Made by a program: the position numbers and the translations under genes. Positions 16,865 to 24,840 of a DNA stretch of 64,000 nucleotides are shown piece after piece. The notes under the pieces were generated by a model that was given only the letters and a program-made list of their open reading frames with translations, searched no databases and was not told where the DNA came from. The stretch is from NCBI GenBank assembly GCA_003248865.1, contig QFPK01000002.1, positions 186,001 to 250,000 on the forward strand, given 5' to 3'. This stretch comes from Sphingomonas sp. Lineage in GTDB: Bacteria > Pseudomonadota > Alphaproteobacteria > Sphingomonadales > Sphingomonadaceae. Position 1 is the first letter of the stretch, and each line of letters starts with the position of its first letter.

Positions 16865-16872
16865 CTCGCGCC

Positions 16873-17451
16873 TCAATTCTCGTCGCTGTCGGCCTTGGCG
16901 GTCTGATCGGCCGCCGTCACCGTGGGCGGGGTCTTCGGCCCGCGCGCAATGGCAGCCGCCAGCCGGTCCGCCTGCGGGCAGGGGCCGTCGCACAGGGTCT
17001 TCACCCGCTCCAGATTGGATTCGGCACGCGCCTTGGCGCCACGTTCCACCAGCGCCACGCCCTGCAGCTCCAGCGCGGCCAGATCGTTGGGCTCGATCTC
17101 CAGCGCCTCGCGATAGAAACGCACGGCCTTGCCCGGCAATCCGTCCGCCTCAGCCGCACGCGCCAGCCCGATATAGGCCTGACGATTGCGCGGGTCGGCC
17201 GCCAGCGCCGCCTCGAACAGGTCGGTCGCGTCCTGCGCCTTGCCCTGAGCCAGCAGCGCCTCGCCAGCCTTCAGCTTTTCAAGGGAAAGGGGCGCGATCT
17301 GGTTGTCCGGCAGCCCGCGCGCGGGCGCCGCTGCGGGCACTGCCTCACGCGGCTTGCCGGCCGCAAGCGGCCCGGCGGCAGCCACTGCCAGCCCCATCAT
17401 CAGGGCGATCCGCGCAAAGCCCTTCCTGCGGGCGGCAAAGCCTTCGACCAT
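16873..17451 (-). CDS. Tetratricopeptide repeat protein, exported
   Basis: A 192-residue protein with an N-terminal signal or anchor (RIALMMGLAVAAAGPLAAG, residues 14-32) and two to three TPR units, for example GKAQDATDLFEAALAADPRN, QAYIGLARAAEADGLPGKA and RFYREALEIEPND. A pair of cysteines (LCDGPCPQ) near residue 155 may form a disulfide outside the cytoplasm. TPR proteins are scaffolds, so no enzymatic role is implied. It lies between the RsmB-like gene and the Fur-like gene on the same strand. Confidence 0.75.
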   Translation of the reverse strand: MVEGFAARRKGFARIALMMGLAVAAAGPLAAGKPREAVPAAAPARGLPDNQIAPLSLEKLKAGEALLAQGKAQDATDLFEAALAADPRNRQAYIGLARAAEADGLPGKAVRFYREALEIEPNDLAALELQGVALVERGAKARAESNLERVKTLCDGPCPQADRLAAAIARGPKTPPTVTAADQTAKADSDEN

Positions 17452-17506
17452 ATTCAGTCCCTCTCTCGGCGCCAGCTGCCGGCATCCGTGTCAGAAGAAG
17501 CCATGT

Positions 17507-18676
17507 TCAGCCCCGCTTGTCGAGCCGTGCGACGAAAAAGCCGTCGCAGCGGTCGCCCAGCGGGGTCAGCCCCCGGCTGCTGCCCAGAATCAGACGGTTG
17601 CGTGCCGCAGCAGCCGCAGCCTGATCCCGGCCTTCTTCGGCCAGCACCGAACAGACGGCATAGATAAGCCGCCCGCCCGGCTTCACAAGCCATGCCCCAA
17701 GGTCGATGAGCCGCGCCTGAATATGCACCAGCCGCGCCAGCCGGTCGGGCGTCAGCCGCCAGCGCAGCTCCGGGTTGCGTCGCCAGGTGCCGGTGCCGGA
17801 ACAGGGCGCATCCACCAGCACCAGATCGGCCGTGCCTTCCAGATCGGCCAGCGCGTCCACCTCGCGCCCGGGGTTCAGCAATCGGGGCTCCACCACATCG
17901 GGCATCCCTGCGCGCAGCAAGCGCGGCGCCATCGCCTGCAGCCGAGTCCGATCGGTGTCGGATGCGATCAGCCGCCCCTGCAGCTGCCCGTCAGCCAGCA
18001 TGTCCGCCGCCAGCCCCAGCGTCTTGCCGCCCGCGCCGGCGCACAGGTCGATCACCGTCTCGCCCGGTCGGGCGGCAGCAAAGGCCACCACATGCTGGCT
18101 GCCCACATCCTGCACTTCCACAGCGCCCGCCTCGAACAACGGGTGCCGCTCCAGCGGCCGGGGCTCTTCCAGCCGCAAGGCGCGCGGCAGGCCGGGCACG
18201 GGAAGGGCGCCAAGCTCGGCCGCCACCTCGTCCATGTCGGCGCCGGGCAGAACCCTCAGGTCCAGCGGCGCGCGCGTGGTCAATGCCAGAGCCTCGGCTT
18301 CAAACGCATCCCCGAAGCGCGCCCGCATCGCGGGCTCCATCCACAAAGGCACCAGAGCCGCCTTTGCCCGGGTCTCATAGGGCTGCACCGGGGCAGGGGC
18401 ATGCGCACTGCCGTCGAACAGCGCCAGCTGGTCGGGGGCCTCGGCCTCCAGCCAGCCGATCAGCGCGGCCCGCCCGGAAAGCGGCCGCTCGGCGGTGAAG
18501 CGGATCGCGCCATAGACCAGTTCGCGCACGGCGGCCCGGTCCTTCGATCCGGCATAGCGCCGGGTCTGGAAGTATCGCTGCACCAGCGTGTCGGCCGCCG
18601 CGCCCTGATGCGCGGCCGCCTCGATCACCTGATCCAGTATCTCGATGGCAGCCTGCAGCCGCGCCTGCGGACGCAT
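17507..18676 (-). CDS. RsmB/NOP2-type RNA cytosine-C5 methyltransferase
   Basis: A 389-residue SAM-dependent m5C methyltransferase. The N-terminal third is helical (RLQAAIEILDQVIEAA); the catalytic domain has DLCAGAGGKTLGLA (SAM site), VDAPCSGTGTWRRNPELRW (motif IV with the release cysteine) and YAVCSVLAEEG (motif VI with the nucleophilic cysteine). A second RsmB-type protein with a stronger NusB-like N terminus is encoded at 34390-35628, so this copy probably modifies another RNA position or is a divergent paralogue. It lies downstream of guaB beyond terminator-like hairpins. Confidence 0.86.
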   Translation of the reverse strand: MRPQARLQAAIEILDQVIEAAAHQGAAADTLVQRYFQTRRYAGSKDRAAVRELVYGAIRFTAERPLSGRAALIGWLEAEAPDQLALFDGSAHAPAPVQPYETRAKAALVPLWMEPAMRARFGDAFEAEALALTTRAPLDLRVLPGADMDEVAAELGALPVPGLPRALRLEEPRPLERHPLFEAGAVEVQDVGSQHVVAFAAARPGETVIDLCAGAGGKTLGLAADMLADGQLQGRLIASDTDRTRLQAMAPRLLRAGMPDVVEPRLLNPGREVDALADLEGTADLVLVDAPCSGTGTWRRNPELRWRLTPDRLARLVHIQARLIDLGAWLVKPGGRLIYAVCSVLAEEGRDQAAAAAARNRLILGSSRGLTPLGDRCDGFFVARLDKRG

Positions 18677-18706
18677 CAGCGAGCTCCGCCGCGTGAAAGA
18701 GAAGAA

Positions 18707-18725
18707 GGCGCGGCAAAGCCGCGCC
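18707..18725 (-). terminator. Intrinsic terminator downstream of guaB
   Basis: Read on the minus strand, GGCGCGGC-TTT-GCCGCGCC is an 8-pair perfect stem followed by TTCTTCTCTTT. It lies between the guaB stop codon and the RsmB-like gene. The same design, a GC stem with AAA/TTT loop, recurs at 28299-28317. Confidence 0.6.
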
Positions 18726-18798
18726 GTCGGTCCTGTCGTCGGGCGGAATCCGGCCGCCGCAGGCCGGCCGTGCGTCCGCCGAGTCTGCGGGCCTTCAT

Positions 18799-18817
18799 AA
18801 AAATGCGCTGCATTTTT
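18799..18817 (-). terminator. Possible terminator hairpin just after guaB
   Basis: AAAAATGC-three bases-GCATTTTT is an 8-pair symmetrical hairpin ending 19 bases after the guaB stop. It is AT-rich and weak alone, but together with the stronger stem 75 bases further on it may end the guaB transcript. Confidence 0.4.
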
Positions 18818-18835
18818 CCTCCAGGCCGCAGCCGG

Positions 18836-20308
18836 CTACCGCGTCGGGTAGTTCGGCGCCTCGCGCGTGATCGTCACATCATGCACATGGCTTTCGCGCA
18901 GGCCCGCATTGGTGATCTGCACGAACTGCGCGCGCTCCCGCAGGTCAGCCAGCGTCGCGGCCCCGGTATAGCCCATCGCCGCCTTCAGACCGCCCACCAG
19001 CTGGTGCAGCACATCGCGTGCAGGCCCCTTGTAAGGCACCTGACCTTCGATGCCCTCGGGCACCAGCTTCAGCTGATCCTTGATGTCCTGCTGGAAGTAA
19101 CGATCCGCCGAACCGCGCGCCATCGCGCCCACGCTGCCCATGCCGCGATAGCTTTTGTAGGCGCGGCCCTGATACAGGAAGGTCTCGCCCGGGGCTTCCT
19201 CGGTGCCGGCCAGCAGGCTGCCGATCATCACTGCGCTGGCGCCAGCCGCCATCGCCTTGGCGATGTCGCCGCTGGTGCGCAGGCCGCCGTCGGCGATCAC
19301 GGGCACGCCCAGCTTCCCGGCAGCCTCCACCGTGTCCAGAATGGCGGTCAGCTGCGGCACGCCCACACCGGCCACCACCCGCGTGGTGCAGATGCTGCCC
19401 GGCCCGATGCCCACCTTGATGCCGTCGGCGCCCGCGTCGATCAGCGCCTTCGCGGCATCCGCCGTCGCCACATTGCCCGCGATCACCTGCGCATGGTTGG
19501 ACCGCGCCTTGATCCGCCGCACCGCTTCGGACACCTGCCGGCTGTGGCCGTGCGCGGTGTCCACCACGATCAGGTCGCATTCGGCGTCGATCAGCGCTTC
19601 GGTGCGTTCGAACCCGGTGTCGCCCACCGTGGTCGCCGCCGCCACCCGCAGCCGGCCGGAGGCATCCTTGGTGGCGTTGGGATAGGTCACCGCCTTTTCG
19701 ATATCCTTCACCGTGATCAGCCCCACGCAGCGGCCGGCATCGTCCACCACCAGCAGCTTCTCGATCCGGCGCTGGTGCAGCAGTCGCTGCGCCTCTTCCT
19801 GCGAAACCCCGGCCTTCACGGTGGCCAGATTCTGCCGGGTCATCAGCTCGGCCACGGGCTGCAGCTGGTTCTCGGCAAAGCGCACGTCGCGGTTGGTCAA
19901 TATGCCGATCAGCTTGCCCGGCTGCCCCGGTTCAGAAGGTTCCACCACCGGAATGCCCGAAATGCGGTGCCGCGCCATCAGCTCCAGCGCCTCGCCCAGC
20001 GTCTGGTCCGCCGTCATGGTGATGGGGTTCACCACCATCCCCGATTCGAAGCGCTTCACCTGCCGAACGGCTTCCACCTGCTCGGCGACGGTCAGGTTGC
20101 GGTGCAGCACGCCGATGCCGCCCGCCTGCGCCATCACGATGGCCATCTGGCTTTCCGTCACCGTGTCCATCGCAGACGACAGCACGGGGATATGCAGCCT
20201 GATATCCCTGGTGATGGTGGTGGACGTATCCGCCTGCGAAGGCAGCACGGCGGATTCCGCCGGCACCAGCAGCACGTCGTCGAAGGTGAGCCCCAGCCTG
20301 ATCGCCAT
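18836..20308 (-). CDS. guaB: Inosine-5'-monophosphate dehydrogenase
   Basis: Converts IMP to XMP with NAD+, the committed step of guanine nucleotide synthesis. The 490-residue protein has the IMPDH order: LGLTFDDVLLVPAESAVLPS at the N terminus, a CBS pair at about 95-205 (GEALELMARHRISGIPVVE and KLLVVDDAGRCVGLITVKDIEKA), and the catalytic loop KVGIGPGSICTTRVVAG with the nucleophilic Cys, then the flap GMGSVGAM. ATG at 20308 (MAIRLGLTFDD) is the usual start; extending to 20380 would run through a terminator hairpin. Together with purA at 57 kb it represents both purine branches. Confidence 0.96.
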   Translation of the reverse strand: MAIRLGLTFDDVLLVPAESAVLPSQADTSTTITRDIRLHIPVLSSAMDTVTESQMAIVMAQAGGIGVLHRNLTVAEQVEAVRQVKRFESGMVVNPITMTADQTLGEALELMARHRISGIPVVEPSEPGQPGKLIGILTNRDVRFAENQLQPVAELMTRQNLATVKAGVSQEEAQRLLHQRRIEKLLVVDDAGRCVGLITVKDIEKAVTYPNATKDASGRLRVAAATTVGDTGFERTEALIDAECDLIVVDTAHGHSRQVSEAVRRIKARSNHAQVIAGNVATADAAKALIDAGADGIKVGIGPGSICTTRVVAGVGVPQLTAILDTVEAAGKLGVPVIADGGLRTSGDIAKAMAAGASAVMIGSLLAGTEEAPGETFLYQGRAYKSYRGMGSVGAMARGSADRYFQQDIKDQLKLVPEGIEGQVPYKGPARDVLHQLVGGLKAAMGYTGAATLADLRERAQFVQITNAGLRESHVHDVTITREAPNYPTR

Positions 20309-20341
20309 GTCTGATCTGTCCCGTTCTTCAAATATGAGAAT

Positions 20342-20367
20342 GGGGCGGGCCGTGGACGGCCCGCCCC
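20342..20367 (-). terminator. GC-rich hairpin between the TPR gene and guaB
   Basis: GGGGCGGGCCG and CGGCCCGCCCC form an 11-pair perfect stem with a four-base loop, 24 bases after the TPR stop codon. The tail on the minus strand (ATTCTCATATTTG) is only moderately T-rich. It may terminate the TPR transcript or act as a leader structure for guaB. Confidence 0.5.
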
Positions 20368-20391
20368 GAAATCTCGTCAATTCTGCCGGGC

Positions 20392-21627
20392 TCAGCTTTT
20401 GCTGTTGAGCCAGGCCCCGTAATAACGCGCCAGCTGGTTGCGCGGGGCACCGGCCACCTTGGCCAGCGCCGCTTCGGCACCCGCCTTGTCGCCCGCATTG
20501 CCCAGCGAGAACGCCAGCCGCAGATTCGCGGTATCGGCATCAATGCCGCCCTTTTCAAGGGCCAGCTTGTAGAGTTCGGCCGCCTTGGCCCAGTTGCCGA
20601 AGCCCAGATTGGCGTCGGCGGTGCCCATCGCGCTGCGGCCGTTGGCGGCGGCGCGGGCTTCCTTCTCCAGCTGGTTCAGCTGCGCCTTGTCGGCGGCGGC
20701 CTTCGGCGTCACCATCGCCGACAGTTCCTTCACGAAGGGCGTCCCGGCCTTCAGCGCGCCCTTGGCGACGCCTTCGTCCAGCACCGACTTCGCTTCGCCC
20801 GGCAGGCCGCGCGTGGCCGCCGTCTCGGCGAATTCGGCATAGTCGCGCTCGCCGGTCAGGGCGCCGTTGGCGCGGATCAGGCGCATCACGTCCAGATTGC
20901 CCTGGTCGTCCAGCTTGGCGCTGTCGCGATAGATGATCAGCACGTCGCGCCAGTTGGTGGGGGTGGGGTAGGCTTTCACCAACGCTTCGCTGGTCGACAC
21001 GATCTCGGCCGGCAGCTTGCTGTCATAGGCGATGGCGAGCGCCCGGCGATACCAGCTCTCGTCGGCCTTGCTGGTCTTTTCCTGCGTGGCGATGGCCTGT
21101 TGCAGCGTGGCGATGGCCTTCTGGTTCTGGCCCTGCCGGCGTTGCAGCTCGGCGATTTCCACCAGCAACCCGGTATCGCTGGGGTTCAGCGCAAGCACCT
21201 TCTCGAACTCGACGGCGGCTTTGCCATAATCCTGCCGCTGCAGAGCCATGCTGCCGAGGTTGCGACGGAACTTCACTTCTTCCTCGGGCGGCAGCTTGCC
21301 AGAGGTCAGCGCGCCTTCGAGAGACTTCTCGATCAGCGCATTGTCCTTCAGGTTGATCGCCGAGTTCAGCGTCAGCATGTTGATGATGTAGATATCATCG
21401 GCGTTCTTGTCGGGCAGCGCATCGGCCTGCTTCAACAGTTCGACAGCACCGGCCCAGTCGCCGGAACCTTGTGCCTTCTGTGCCTGCGCCGCCAGCGACT
21501 GCACAGCTTTCGAATATTTCGGCGCAGCTGCCTTCGGCGTTTTCTGCGCCATTGCGGCCTGCGGCGTGGCTGCCAGCAGAAGCGCCGCGAATGCGGCTGC
21601 GGATGCGCGTCCGAATACCGTTGTCAT
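20392..21627 (-). CDS. Exported tetratricopeptide repeat protein
   Basis: A 411-residue protein with a clear signal peptide (FAALLLAATPQAAMA, cleavage before QKTPKAA) and several TPR units through its length, for example SGDWAGAVELLKQADALPDKN, DYGKAAVEFEKVLALNPSDTG, GQNQKAIATLQQAIATQEK and NWAKAAELYKLALEKGGID. ATG at 21627 sets the signal peptide at the N terminus; the 34-residue in-frame extension upstream is charged and not signal-like. It is probably a periplasmic scaffold. No partner is evident from position, and it is followed by guaB after a hairpin. Confidence 0.78.
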   Translation of the reverse strand: MTTVFGRASAAAFAALLLAATPQAAMAQKTPKAAAPKYSKAVQSLAAQAQKAQGSGDWAGAVELLKQADALPDKNADDIYIINMLTLNSAINLKDNALIEKSLEGALTSGKLPPEEEVKFRRNLGSMALQRQDYGKAAVEFEKVLALNPSDTGLLVEIAELQRRQGQNQKAIATLQQAIATQEKTSKADESWYRRALAIAYDSKLPAEIVSTSEALVKAYPTPTNWRDVLIIYRDSAKLDDQGNLDVMRLIRANGALTGERDYAEFAETAATRGLPGEAKSVLDEGVAKGALKAGTPFVKELSAMVTPKAAADKAQLNQLEKEARAAANGRSAMGTADANLGFGNWAKAAELYKLALEKGGIDADTANLRLAFSLGNAGDKAGAEAALAKVAGAPRNQLARYYGAWLNSKS

Positions 21628-21744
21628 GTGCCCACTCTCCTCAGTGCCCGATTTTGTTGCGGCCCAATGGGTTTCGTGCGCGGCCTTGCAGCCAATGCCG
21701 TTTCCCAAAGCTGAACGGGCTCCTCGCACCCGGCCCGCCGGTCG

Positions 21745-22149
21745 TCAAGCGGCCGCGGCCCCTGCATCGACAGGCGGCGGTGCCGGGATGCCCAGCCGTT
21801 CATTTTCTGTCCAGCGCAGCAGCCATTCCATCAGTCGCGCCGCGCGCGCCGGATCGTCGGTCTCGGTCCGCTCCAGCACCGCGCCGGCCACGCCCATCAG
21901 CCGGTCCATCCCCGCCTGCCAGCCTTCGCCTGCTGTCGATGCCTCAGCCTCGGGCAGCAACCCCTCCAGCTCCGCGCGCAACTTCAGCCGCCGCGCCAGC
22001 CGCAGATCGTCCCCGTCCGCCAGCATCAGCATCAGCCCGGCCAGCGTCGCGGCCGATTTCCCGGCATAGCTTTCGCCCAGCGCGGGCACCACCATCAGCC
22101 CCTGCGCCATGGCGAAGCACCCCAGCACCTCGGCATTGGAAAGGCTCAT
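21745..22149 (-). CDS. Unknown 134-residue protein coupled to a phosphotransferase gene
   Basis: I do not recognise this protein. It starts MSLSNAEVLGCFAMAQGL and is mostly helical and Ala/Leu-rich, without a signal peptide or membrane segment, ending in a Pro/Ala tail. The start at 22149 overlaps the stop of the phosphotransferase gene in an ATGA junction, so the two are translationally coupled. It is the last gene of a three-gene minus-strand cluster running from 24219. A cytoplasmic accessory to the kinase-like protein is the simplest guess, without direct support. Confidence 0.6.
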   Translation of the reverse strand: MSLSNAEVLGCFAMAQGLMVVPALGESYAGKSAATLAGLMLMLADGDDLRLARRLKLRAELEGLLPEAEASTAGEGWQAGMDRLMGVAGAVLERTETDDPARAARLMEWLLRWTENERLGIPAPPPVDAGAAAA

Positions 22150-23108
22150 GCGCGAAGCTCCTTCAACAGCTCGACCGCTCGCCAGTTGTGGAAGCGATAG
22201 GGATAGAGCGAGGCGAAGATCATGGTCGGGTCGGCGGTCTTCCCCATCGCCACCTCGAACGCGGAGGTGATCCAGATCGCCAGCCCCTGATACACGGAAA
22301 ACAGCTGCCACCAGCCCCAGCCTTCAGGCGAGAAGCGCCGCCCGGAGGCCTGTTCCCAAGCCGCCAGCGCGTCTCCGGCGCTGCACGTGCCCGCGACGAG
22401 TCCCGGCATCTGATGCCCCCACAGGGGGTCCATCACCCAGGCCAGATCCTCCATCGCATCGCCCACATGCGCCATTTCCCAGTCCAGCACGGCGAGCAGC
22501 CGGTTCTCCGCATCCACCAGGAAATTGCCCGAGCGGAAATCGCCATGCACCAGCACATCCGGGCCCGACGGCGGGGGAATGTTGGCCGCCAGCCAGCGCC
22601 AGGCCGCATCCGCCACGGGTTCGGGCCGCAACCGGTGGCGGTCGATCTCCGCCTTCCAGTGCGCCAGCCGGGCGCCAGCATCCATGAAGGGCAGGGCAGT
22701 CCGGTCGGCCGCATCGGGCTCCAGCGCATGCAGTCGCCCCAGCGCCGTGAACAGCGCAGACCCGGTCTCCGCCGCGTTTGCGCCATAGGCGCCCGGCTCG
22801 AACGGATTACAGGCCCGCCCGCCCGAGATTTCCGTCATCACGAATCCGGGCGAACCCAGATCGCTGCCGTCCCTGTCCAGATGCACCGGGCGCGGCACCG
22901 GCAGCCCGGCGGCATGCGCCCGCCCGATGGCATGGAACTCCACCGCGCGGGAGGTGTCGATCAGGCTCGCGGCGGGGTCGCGCCGCATCACCAGCCATTC
23001 GCTGCGCCCGCCGCCCTCGGCATGGAAGCGGAAGGTCTCGCGCGCGGCGCCGCCATGGAAGCGGTCGATCCCGTCAATCGCCACATCCGCGCCCCACAGG
23101 CGGGACAT
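22146..23108 (-). CDS. Phosphotransferase family protein (APH/ACAD10-like kinase fold)
   Basis: A protein of about 320 residues in the aminoglycoside phosphotransferase-like superfamily. It shows the GGAARETFRFH glycine-rich loop, LVMRRDP with the ATP-binding position, the catalytic-loop VLVHGDFRSGNFLVD (Asp in HGDFR, metal-binding Asn), and LAVLDWEMAHVGDAMEDLAW (DWE). Relatives often act on acyl-CoA or small hydroxy substrates, and resistance should not be assumed. The start is uncertain: ATG at 23108 is used, but TTG at 23136 would overlap the upstream stop and include the usual LPEALLAPL helix. It is coupled downstream to the 134-residue gene. Confidence 0.82.
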   Translation of the reverse strand: MSRLWGADVAIDGIDRFHGGAARETFRFHAEGGGRSEWLVMRRDPAASLIDTSRAVEFHAIGRAHAAGLPVPRPVHLDRDGSDLGSPGFVMTEISGGRACNPFEPGAYGANAAETGSALFTALGRLHALEPDAADRTALPFMDAGARLAHWKAEIDRHRLRPEPVADAAWRWLAANIPPPSGPDVLVHGDFRSGNFLVDAENRLLAVLDWEMAHVGDAMEDLAWVMDPLWGHQMPGLVAGTCSAGDALAAWEQASGRRFSPEGWGWWQLFSVYQGLAIWITSAFEVAMGKTADPTMIFASLYPYRFHNWRAVELLKELRA

Positions 23109-23127
23109 CAACGGGGCCAGCAGCGCC

Positions 23128-24219
23128 TCAGGCAAGGTCGAACAGCTCGCGGAAGCCCGAAGGCGCATGCGGCCCGATGAACAGCTGCTCCAGCACCCCC
23201 CGGCCGTGCAGGACCTGCCCGCCCGGCAGCTTCAACTCGGCCGACACCAGCGCCTGGATATGCGCGTTCGCCGGGCTCGCCGCATCGGCGCCAGCCGCAT
23301 CGAACCGCTCCGCCTGCACATCCAGCTCGCCGCGCCAGCCGCCATGGGCGAACTTCGGATGGCCGTATCCGATGCCATGCATATGGAATTCGGCCTCCGG
23401 CAACAGCCGCACCTGCACCGGCCCATCTGCCATTCGCCCGCTCAGCAGCGCCTCGCCCGCACGCCGCGTCCCCGGCCGATAGGGCAGAGCGGCCGCGGGC
23501 TCGCCCAGCTTCGTCTCCGCCCCCGAAGCCAGATCGACCAGCACGGCAGACCGGTTCCAGGGCACGCCAGTGGCATCGTCGTTCGTATGGAAGAACAGCG
23601 CATAGCCGTCGAAGTTGATCGGCGCCCACAGCCAATAGAATTGCGGCGGCACCGGCGGCGCCACCCCTTGCGGATCGGCCGCGCCGATCGGCCTCATGCC
23701 CCAGCTGCGGTCCCGCGTGCCGCGCCAGTCGTCCGCCCCGATGCGTTGCCCGTCCACCGTCACCGATCCCGACACCGCCACATTCTGCGTCAGCCGGGTC
23801 ACGTCCATGATCGTGCGCGGCCCCTGCCGCCAGGTGAAGCGCGGCTCCTCGATGGGCGCATGCCGCCCCTCGAACAGCAGGTCGGCGGCCAGCCCGTCGG
23901 TCTCGCTCAGCCGCAGCCGCAGCTTCTTCAGCGGCTCCACCACCTCGACAGAGATCGGCCCCACCTGCGTGTCCAGCCGCTCCATCCCCTGCAGCCGGGA
24001 TGCGAAGACAGAGCGCTGCACCCCGCCTTCCATCCAGCACACGGCCGCATCCATCACGTTCAGATGCGGATAGACCCCCAGCGCCGCCGCCACGAACCGC
24101 CTGCCGTCCGCCGACTGGGCGTTGAAGAAGTAGCGGTCATAGAAGTTCCGGTCCGTGCCCGCATAGGCAATCGGCTCCGGGCGCTGGTGCACCGGATAAT
24201 CGTCAGCCTTGGTCAGCAT
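23128..24219 (-). CDS. Lipocalin-like (CrtC/AttH or DUF7065-type) protein of unknown function
   Basis: A 363-residue protein rich in beta strands. ATG at 24219 follows a GGGAGAGAC ribosome site and gives MLTKADDYPVHQRPEP. It contains NFYDRYFFNAQ, FTWRQGPRTIMDVTRLTQ, and DRSWGMRP, a segment reminiscent of the hydroxyneurosporene synthase/AttH lipocalin pair, where it reads RDxSWG. No signal peptide is seen. In sphingomonads similar proteins are often next to phosphotransferase-family genes, as here, but I know no assigned substrate. Carotenoid hydration is one possibility; no other carotenoid gene is in the window, so I leave the function open. Confidence 0.6.
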   Translation of the reverse strand: MLTKADDYPVHQRPEPIAYAGTDRNFYDRYFFNAQSADGRRFVAAALGVYPHLNVMDAAVCWMEGGVQRSVFASRLQGMERLDTQVGPISVEVVEPLKKLRLRLSETDGLAADLLFEGRHAPIEEPRFTWRQGPRTIMDVTRLTQNVAVSGSVTVDGQRIGADDWRGTRDRSWGMRPIGAADPQGVAPPVPPQFYWLWAPINFDGYALFFHTNDDATGVPWNRSAVLVDLASGAETKLGEPAAALPYRPGTRRAGEALLSGRMADGPVQVRLLPEAEFHMHGIGYGHPKFAHGGWRGELDVQAERFDAAGADAASPANAHIQALVSAELKLPGGQVLHGRGVLEQLFIGPHAPSGFRELFDLA

Positions 24220-24267
24220 GTCTCTCTCCCGCCGCGCATGGTGACGAAGCCGGGCCCTGTTCTCAAG

Positions 24268-24346
24268 CCTCGCAAAAGGGATCGGCTCCGCCTTGGCCTC
24301 GCAAAACAACCGGCTCCGCCTATGGCCTCGCAAAAGGGACAAGCCG
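24268..24346. repeat. Three imperfect 29-base direct repeats upstream of nusB
   Basis: CCTCGCAAAA begins at 24268, 24297 and 24326, exactly 29 bases apart. The first two units share CGGCTCCGCCT after a variable stretch (GGGAT or CAAC); the third diverges after GGGACAAGCCGG. They fill the space between the lipocalin-like gene on the minus strand and nusB on the plus strand, so they probably cover one or both promoters. Confidence 0.7.
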
Positions 24347-24363
24347 GCGCTAAGGGGCAGCCC

Positions 24364-24840
24364 ATGTCATCGCAGAACCTTTCTCCGGCGGATGCCCGCC
24401 GCCGTCGTTCGGCCGCCCGGCTCGCCGCCGTGCAGGCGCTCTACCAGCATGCCTCGTCCAACACCCCGCAAGCCAAGCTGATCGCGGAATTCCACGATCA
24501 CCGCCTGGGCACAGAGGTCGAGGGCGAGCAGCTTTCCGCGGCCGACCAGCCCTTCTTCGACGATCTCGTTTCCGGCACGCTGGCCCGCGTCGACGAACTC
24601 GATGCCCTCATCACGCAATTCCTCGGCACCGGCTGGTCGCTGGATCGGCTGGACCGGCTGATGCTGCAGATCCTGCGCAGCGGCGCCTATGAACTGGTTG
24701 CTCGCACCGATGTGCCGCGCGCAGCCGTCGTCTCCGAATATGTCGATGTCGCCCACGCCTTCTACGAAAAGCGCGAGGCGGGCTTCGTGAACGCCCTGCT
24801 CGACAGGCTCGGCCGTTCCGTCAGGGATGGTGAGGGCTGA
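24364..24840 (+). CDS. nusB: Transcription antitermination protein NusB
   Basis: Binds boxA RNA with S10 for rRNA antitermination. The 158-residue all-helical protein has RRRRSAARLAAVQALYQ at the N terminus, then LDRLDRLMLQILRSGAYEL and the conserved VPRAAVVSEYVDVAHAFYEK segment. ATG at 24364 (MSSQNLSP) is the natural start; the open frame continues far upstream only because of antisense coding. It is immediately followed by thiL with overlapping stop and start, the classical nusB-thiL arrangement. Confidence 0.94.
   Translation: MSSQNLSPADARRRRSAARLAAVQALYQHASSNTPQAKLIAEFHDHRLGTEVEGEQLSAADQPFFDDLVSGTLARVDELDALITQFLGTGWSLDRLDRLMLQILRSGAYELVARTDVPRAAVVSEYVDVAHAFYEKREAGFVNALLDRLGRSVRDGEG

Noticed and set aside
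17303..20314. A 1,003-codon open frame on the plus strand
   Set aside because: It is antisense to guaB, an RsmB-type gene and others; the translation is Arg/His/Gln-rich without domains, a usual result of GC-rich third positions.
24268..24346. Short CRISPR array
   Set aside because: The period is 29 bases in total, leaving no room for separate repeats and spacers, and no cas genes are present.
24220..24363. TPP riboswitch for thiL
   Set aside because: No THI-box sequence was seen; the region holds only direct repeats, and thiL follows nusB by overlap.
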